In this document: in pieces, positions 58,789-64,000 of the stretch
How positions within the stretch are numbered: position 1 is the first letter of the stretch
How the letters are laid out: every line of letters begins with the position of its first letter
Assembly (NCBI GenBank): GCA_002786025.1
Contig: NHNW01000061.1
Location: forward strand, 1 to 64,000
DNA length: 64,000 nt
Source of the DNA: Zasmidium citrigriseum
Lineage: Eukaryota > Ascomycota > Dothideomycetes > Mycosphaerellales > Mycosphaerellaceae
Direction: 5' to 3'
Translations under genes and position numbers: made by a program
The notes under the pieces: model-generated
What the model saw: the letters and a program-made list of their open reading frames with translations, nothing else
What the model was told of the DNA's origin: nothing
Databases searched by the model: none

Positions 58789-59271
58789 GGTTGCATGCCA
58801 TTCTTTAGGCGTCACTCTGGACGATATATATGCACCATTGCGCCTTCGCTCCTGACGAACTATGGCAACGTCGGCAACTGGATGCTTGGTCAGCGACAGC
58901 AAGAGGTTGATGGCGCACTTACAGTCGCTTAGAGGCCAATTCCCTGTTTAGTTCAGCCTTCCACAGATGCATTGTTCCCTGCGGGACGCACCAATCGTAA
59001 CAGGGAGCAAAATTGGACCCGCGTAAAGACTGAAAGGAGTGTCGAGAACACAGCTCTGAGAAGATGATAAATCGTATATTGCTTTACCACTGGCCGAGCA
59101 TGTGCCTGCTCAAGTGGAAGACGACTTGTCCGGATTGGGAAAATGGCCTCCAAACGCTGACTACTAATGGCCCGGACGTAACCAGTCCGAATGGCCGGCT
59201 GCCTTTAGCGGCAGCACGATATGATGTCGAAGGGCACAAGAATGGTCAAACTCGATTTCATCCTCTCCTCA
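58789..59271. other. Intergenic spacer
   Basis: A 0.48-kb gap between the NmrA-like gene start and the stop of the second SDR, all on the minus strand. No recognisable gene; the NmrA promoter must be here. Confidence 0.55.
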
Positions 59272-60221
59272 CTAGTTCTCCTGCCCAGCCCAAGCACTCG
59301 ACCCAGGCACCACATCCGTCGAGCGTATGACATCCTCCCAATCTTTCAACATCTGCAAATACTTCTCCGTCTCTTTCACAACCGTCTCCCAAGCATCACT
59401 GCCCAATGGCAAACTCGGCGGCAATTCCCTCCCCTTTGCATCGCCTTCGCCCTTGACGAGATCGATCAAGACTTTACATCCTTTACTCAAGTCGCCCGGC
59501 TGGTGTCCATGGCTCGCTTCGATGAAGCCTCTGCTTCCCTCATTCAAAGCACCGTAGTTCGTCGTCGCTCGATCGAAGTCAAATTTCGTCGGCTTGGTGG
59601 CATCGGTTCGAAAATGGCCTGGATGGACGATGAGAGTCTTGATGTTGAGCTGTTGCATTGCCACTTCGTCGACGAAAGACGAGACGAGACGATCAAGAGC
59701 CGCCTTGGATGCGCTGTAAGCACCGCAGCCGGGAATGTTGCTCCACCATGACATGTAAGAGCTGTTGACCAGGAGGAAGCCGGAACCTTGTTTTCGCCAG
59801 TGTGGCATAAGGACCCGAAGCATGTTGACGACGCCGAAAGTGTTGGTGGACATGTTTCTCATGATGTCTTTCTCGACACTGAGGGTTTGTCAGTGCTCTG
59901 AGGTTGCGGATGTTGACGATTGTTGACTGACTCGGCCTCCTCGATAGGAGCGTAATGAACGTAACCCGCGTTGGCGAAGAACACATCGATTCTGCCATAG
60001 AACGACACAGCCTCTTCAACCTTACTCCTCAACTCGTCGAGATCTGCGGTGACATCCAATTGGAGAATCGACGCCCCAAGCTGTTGAAGTGGCTTGATCG
60101 CATCGATATTACGAGCCGTCGCGACCACCTTGTCACCTCGCTCGAGAAGCTGCTTGGTGATCTCGAAGCCGAAGCCGGTACTGCAGCCCGTGATGAGCCA
60201 AACTTGTTGTTGTGGGGACAT
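59272..60221 (-). CDS. Short-chain dehydrogenase/reductase
   Basis: Two exons (60221-59932 and 59878-59272) with a 53-bp GTCAGT...CAG intron give 298 residues. It shows TGCSTGFG for nucleotide binding, FFANAGYV for the NAG motif, and the catalytic pair Ser (VNSSY) and YSASK in GCGAYSASKAALD. HPGHFRTDA follows the active site. The C-terminus is extended, as in the 280-300-residue oxidoreductases common in fungi. It should act on an alcohol, ketone or steroid-like substrate in the cytosol. It sits two genes from the P450 on the same strand; joint action is possible but not shown. Confidence 0.92.
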
Positions 60222-61228
60222 TGCAACGATCTAGAATCCTGTTCGTAGTGAGTTGAAACACAAACACAGAATAAAAATCTTTAGTGGAAGGGCAGTATTA
60301 TACATGTGACGTTTCATCTTACCCGCAGCCTGTTCGCGAGCCCTGCTCGGGAATTAGCGTGTGTCCCAATCGAGGTCTGCTAACAAACAGCTAAAGAGAT
60401 CATCCGCGATCCGGTCGAGCAAACATGGGCGAATCTGGTTAAAGTCCATCACCTTCCCGCACAATGATTCGGCGTCCCACGAAGCAGCCTGACGAATTGC
60501 TAAAGATAGGAGCACATTCAACTACTCCAGTAGCAACTCCCATGCAAATCCTTACACCCAGGGTGTAGGCATCCTCGGACTGGGCTTTGCTGACCCGACG
60601 ATGCCTGCATATCAAACCGAGCGAGCGAATCATCCTCGTCGCTTCAAACGACAAGACATTCGCGAGAGCAAGAGTAATATTCGACAAGGCGGGCCGCTGT
60701 CTCGAAACTTACCGGAAACGGAATTCCACACGATCCGGTTGTCAAGCAAAGTAGGGTGTGAAGGATGGTACGCGGAACCCTCAGCTGTGGGCCACGGATC
60801 CTTCTCGCATGACGACTGTCGTTCTGCTCATGAGACTAGGGATTGACAAAGAAACCTCGTGAGCGGCCAAGTGCGCATTGCGAACGCGGTCTCCTAAGTT
60901 AATGTTCTGTCCGTGCTGTTTCAGGCGACCAAGGAGTTGGTGGCCTTCAAACTGCTGGCCTCCACTTTAGTCACTTTCTTACCTTCTTGCTTCGCTAGTC
61001 TGGTCCAACTTGTACGATGTTTGTTAAAGATACCAAATATCTTGTCGACTTCAATCAAGTCTCTAATTTTGTTGCATGCTGGATAACAGCACTGGGTCCG
61101 GCCACAGTCCCAATGTTGCATTGGTGGCATCAGCCATTTCAAGCTGATCTTGCTCCATTACAATGGCTAGGTAGACTTTGAAAACGTTCATGCGAGTTCC
61201 ATCACATATCTATCGGTTTCGAAAGTTC
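60222..61228. other. Spacer with a possible small cysteine-containing frame
   Basis: About 1 kb. A minus-strand frame at 60921-61142 reads through DCGRTQCCYPACNK and a lysine-rich helix, and a GTAAGAA site near its end could extend it by splicing to an acceptor near 60,898. There is no signal peptide and no family match, so I do not call it a gene. The promoter of the second SDR lies at the left end. Confidence 0.4.
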
Positions 61229-61684
61229 TTAGTCACAAAAGTGCAGCTCATGTTGACTGCAATGACTGTCACTGCTTTCACTCGGGAACTGGGATCCGAT
61301 ATGCATCAACGCATCTTCTTCGATGGGTGCGGGTCCTGTCTTCTCATCGGAATCGTCTTCATTTCGATCGTTCTCGGAAGGCTTAGACGGGACGACGGTG
61401 GTCGCTGATGAGGTCTCAGTAGCGTCGGCAGACGACCAATTGACTTCCGGTGCTGTATCAGCAGTTGTCTGGAGCAAACGTAGCTGTTCAAACTCGGCCA
61501 TCGATGAATCGGGTTGAATGCTGCTCGCCAGAGCGCTTCCGATCGTCACACCGTCCAGCCATCGTTCGACTTTGGCCCTGATCATAGAGGCTGCTGATCG
61601 TGCTTCGGCTTCATGAACATGGTTGCCTGGGATATGATCGTTCGTATCGCTAAACAGCTGCACGGAAGCTTTGTTGGAACCCAT
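61229..61684 (-). CDS. Hypothetical acidic protein
   Basis: A single frame of 151 residues from ATG 61,684. The first half is a plausible helix (EARSAASMIRAKVERWLDG). The second half is acidic and low in complexity (SENDRNEDDSDEKTG), with no membrane segment or signal peptide. I recognise no family. It may be a small lineage-specific gene or a chance frame; neighbouring genes give no clue. Confidence 0.35.
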   Translation of the reverse strand: MGSNKASVQLFSDTNDHIPGNHVHEAEARSAASMIRAKVERWLDGVTIGSALASSIQPDSSMAEFEQLRLLQTTADTAPEVNWSSADATETSSATTVVPSKPSENDRNEDDSDEKTGPAPIEEDALMHIGSQFPSESSDSHCSQHELHFCD

Positions 61685-62462
61685 ATTGAGTATTGTGTTC
61701 CGGCTGACGGTCGAGTGACAGATTCTGATGACTACCTTTCTTCTCAATTATTGGACGACTCTTGTATGTGTTCAGAAAGATAGGTTGGTAAGTCGAGCGG
61801 TTGGTGCAGAAGAGGAGGAAGGCTTCACTGCTGGCTGCTTCCCTCTCTGACGCATGGAGAGATCTCAGCGGCGTACTTATACAGTCGCTGAAGGCAATGC
61901 TTCTAGGCATTCTGTTGCCTAGTACGGCATATTTGAGCCCTCGTCGACATCTTTTGATAGTGGCCTCCTGCCGTACGTCCACGGCACGTTCCCCGATGCA
62001 GCCCTGAGTGGCACCAGATAGGCACGTAGAAGCCAAGCTGTTGATCTCGATAGGGGACCAGCGGCCCGGCGTCAAGATACCCTGCTGATTTCGACAGCGG
62101 GTGCTGCAGCGCATGCGGAAGCATCCCCGTGTCGAACAAACGAGGCTGTGCGGTCGTCTGGATGTCGGTCCGGCGCCTATCTACGGCATTGCAGTGCCGA
62201 GTTGCCAAGAGATCTTGTGGTGAGGCTGAGATGTCGCGAGGACTACGGGCCGACGCTCTTATGTTGTGCAACGGAACCGCAATGTTGTTCGAGCTGTGAA
62301 GTATGACGTTCTGTAGAAACCATGTCAATTCAAACCATGGATATTTGCAAGCGCAGCGTTTGATATGGCTTTGACTTGCGTGGAATGTTAGAAGCTCGAT
62401 TGTCCGCAATGATCGTCTGGAGTCTTTCCCGAAGGTTCCTCGATTTACCTCCTGTCCTGTCC
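61685..62462. other. Intergenic spacer
   Basis: About 0.8 kb upstream of the hypothetical frame and downstream of the P450. Open frames here overlap the P450 in other frames or show no motif. Nothing is assigned. Confidence 0.5.
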
Positions 62463-64000
62463 TCACAAGGGACTATGCACCCACTGCTTCGTAACAGGAT
62501 CCAGCAACTCCCCCTCCACAGCCTTCCACTCCTTCCGTACAGTCTCAGCCTTCTCCTTACTCCTCGGCGTGATCCTCGCAGGATACTCTTCAGGCATACA
62601 AACGAATCCCTGCGTAAGCTTCTCCTGGTCCGGGATGATATCCCTTCCCTCGGCATCAAGCGCCGGTCGAACGTCGAAAGCCCACAGAAACCTCGAAATA
62701 CCCAAGAGTAGACTTCTCTCAGCAACGTGCATGCCAGGACAGATTCGTCGCCCGGCGCCGAAGGTGAATTGATCTCGTTTGGTGCCGTCTGGATTTGAGG
62801 CAGAGTCGTAGAGCCCGAGATGGTCGTCTTTGTAACGAAGAGGATTGAACGTCCGCGGATCTGGGGAGCGAGTTGGATCCATGTTGATGGCCCAGACGTT
62901 GTTCATGACCCCGGCGCCTTTCGGGATGAGGTATCCTTTGAAGCTATCGGCATTGGTGGCGGCATGAGGGACGGCTCCAAGGATCGTGGTTGGACACCAG
63001 CGGAGTGTCTCCTTCATGACCATGCGGACGTATGGCAGATTCGGTTGGTCATCCATTGTTGGCAGTCGATCACCGACGATCTTATCGATGTGCTGCTGTG
63101 CATACCGCTGGACTTCTGGATACAGTATCATGGCTTGGACGAAAGCGTAGAGAGTTGAAGAGGTCGTATCTGAGCCGGCTTCAAGCAGTGTTCCACTGAT
63201 GTAGGCCTGATAGCTGTGTGAGTATGTCTTTATCGAATCGGTAGGACAGTACATACCGCTTGAGCATCACTGAAGTCATCCTTCTTCTGTGCCTCAGCCA
63301 TACCAACGCAGAAACAGTGGTTGATCGTACCCTCCTTGATCTCCTTCTTAGCTCTTAGCCAGTGATCCAGATACAACTTTCGTTCAACCCGATGGAGTTC
63401 TTTCGCTTTCTTCTGGGTAGGTAAAAGCCAGTCAGGGAAACTTCGAAGAATAGGGAAGAAGTCGATCAAAGCGGCAGTACCAGTCTGATTGATCTGGGCG
63501 AACTCGGAAAAGCCTTCGAAAAGCTGCTGAATCTTGGCATCGGCGTAGGTTGGAGTTCGCCAACCGAAGACCATAGAAGTGGTGAGTGCGTTGGAGTAGC
63601 GTCTGATGTGTTGGAGGAAGTCGTCCGGGGTGTCAAGTAGATCGTTGAGCATTTGCTTGTTCTCGAGCATTTGGTAAGGAACGTAGTTTGGAGCAACGGT
63701 GTTGTTGAGCAGGTGGTGGACCATCTTGCGGATCTGTAATGGTCTGAGTCAGCGTGTTTTAATCGTATGCTAAATAGCACATACGCCTCGCCATCTTGGT
63801 CCGTAGCCCATCATAAGGAGACGAAGATCGTCAGAGCACAATGTCTGGCCGATGTACCTAAGCCACGACTGTTAGAAAGACGCCGTATACATCAGCTGCA
63901 GGAAAGTCCTTACATCTCCTGTCGATCCGAGAAGTTGTTGCTTCGTCGATCCAGCAACTCCTTTACGGCCTCGTCGCTGGACAAGACGATCAAAGTCTTC
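62463..64000 (-). CDS. Cytochrome P450, partial (5' part beyond window)
   Basis: The visible exons are 64000-63914 (continuing out of the window), 63857-63785, 63733-63257 and 63206-62463, with introns of 56, 51 and 50 bp. They give the C-terminal 460 or so residues. The I-helix is EAGSDTTSSTLYAF. The ExxR motif is KETLRW, the PERF-like region is DPRTFNPLRY, and the haem loop is FGAGRRICPGMHVAERS with its Cys ligand. Upstream pieces include SNNFSDRQEM and a stretch typical of fungal class II enzymes before the RKMVHHLLN helix. It should be a membrane-bound, ER-located monooxygenase; the substrate is unknown. The neighbouring SDR and NmrA genes may modify the same compound. Confidence 0.95.

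Noticed and set aside
29265..64000. The region as a classical secondary-metabolite cluster
   Set aside because: No PKS, NRPS, terpene cyclase or DMATS backbone is present, and housekeeping LCL3 lies in the middle; only a weak pathway hypothesis is kept.

Overview
The window is the left end of a chromosome from a filamentous ascomycete (Pezizomycotina; a Dothideomycete would fit, but that is a guess). It opens with about 19 copies of CCCTAA. The next 20.5 kb have almost no CpA or TpG and a large excess of TpA on both strands, the pattern left by heavy repeat-induced point mutation (RIP). From about 20.66 kb the sequence changes abruptly to ordinary gene-bearing DNA, with many GT-AG introns of 49-66 bp, Zn2Cys6 regulators, MFS transporters and GPR1/FUN34-type membrane proteins, all typical of such fungi.

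Subtelomere (1-20,660): no working gene is visible. TpG loss removes ATG codons, and CAG, CAA and TGG become TAG, TAA and TAG. Translating through these stops still reveals a dead Ty3/Gypsy retrotransposon on the minus strand (about 6.65-9.95 kb; gag with zinc knuckle, reverse transcriptase, RNase H). Short interstitial telomere-like blocks lie at 13.87 and 15.33 kb. The tract has two layers: CpG-rich before about 13.9 kb, CpG-poor and AT-richer after it. One charged, lysine/glutamate-rich frame of 118 codons survives at 15.4-15.7 kb.

Gene region (20,660-64,000): accessory-type genes with roomy spacers. In order: a 2EXR/F-box-like protein with a frame break; a DHA1 MFS transporter; a Zn2Cys6 regulator; an SDR; a secreted berberine-bridge-like FAD oxidase; a PsiD/phosphatidylserine-decarboxylase-like enzyme; an NTF2/SnoaL-like protein; the nuclease LCL3; a second DHA1 transporter; three regulator genes in a row (two Zn2Cys6, one without a zinc cluster); a small secreted protein with two six-cysteine repeats; an FAD monooxygenase end-to-end with a DHA2 transporter; an acetate-transporter-family protein; a secreted NCGGC-repeat protein; a second regulator without a zinc cluster; an NmrA-like reductase; a second SDR; and the 3' part of a cytochrome P450 cut by the window edge.

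No PKS, NRPS or terpene cyclase is present. Decarboxylase, FAD oxidase, SDRs, monooxygenase, P450, exporters and regulators lie together, so a small pathway built on an amine-forming decarboxylase is possible but unproven. The two findings best supported by the bases are the cysteine-rich secreted genes, which are invisible as single ORFs and appear only after splicing into short exons. Two introns use GC donors, and one NmrA-gene intron lacks an AG acceptor where the reading frame requires it.
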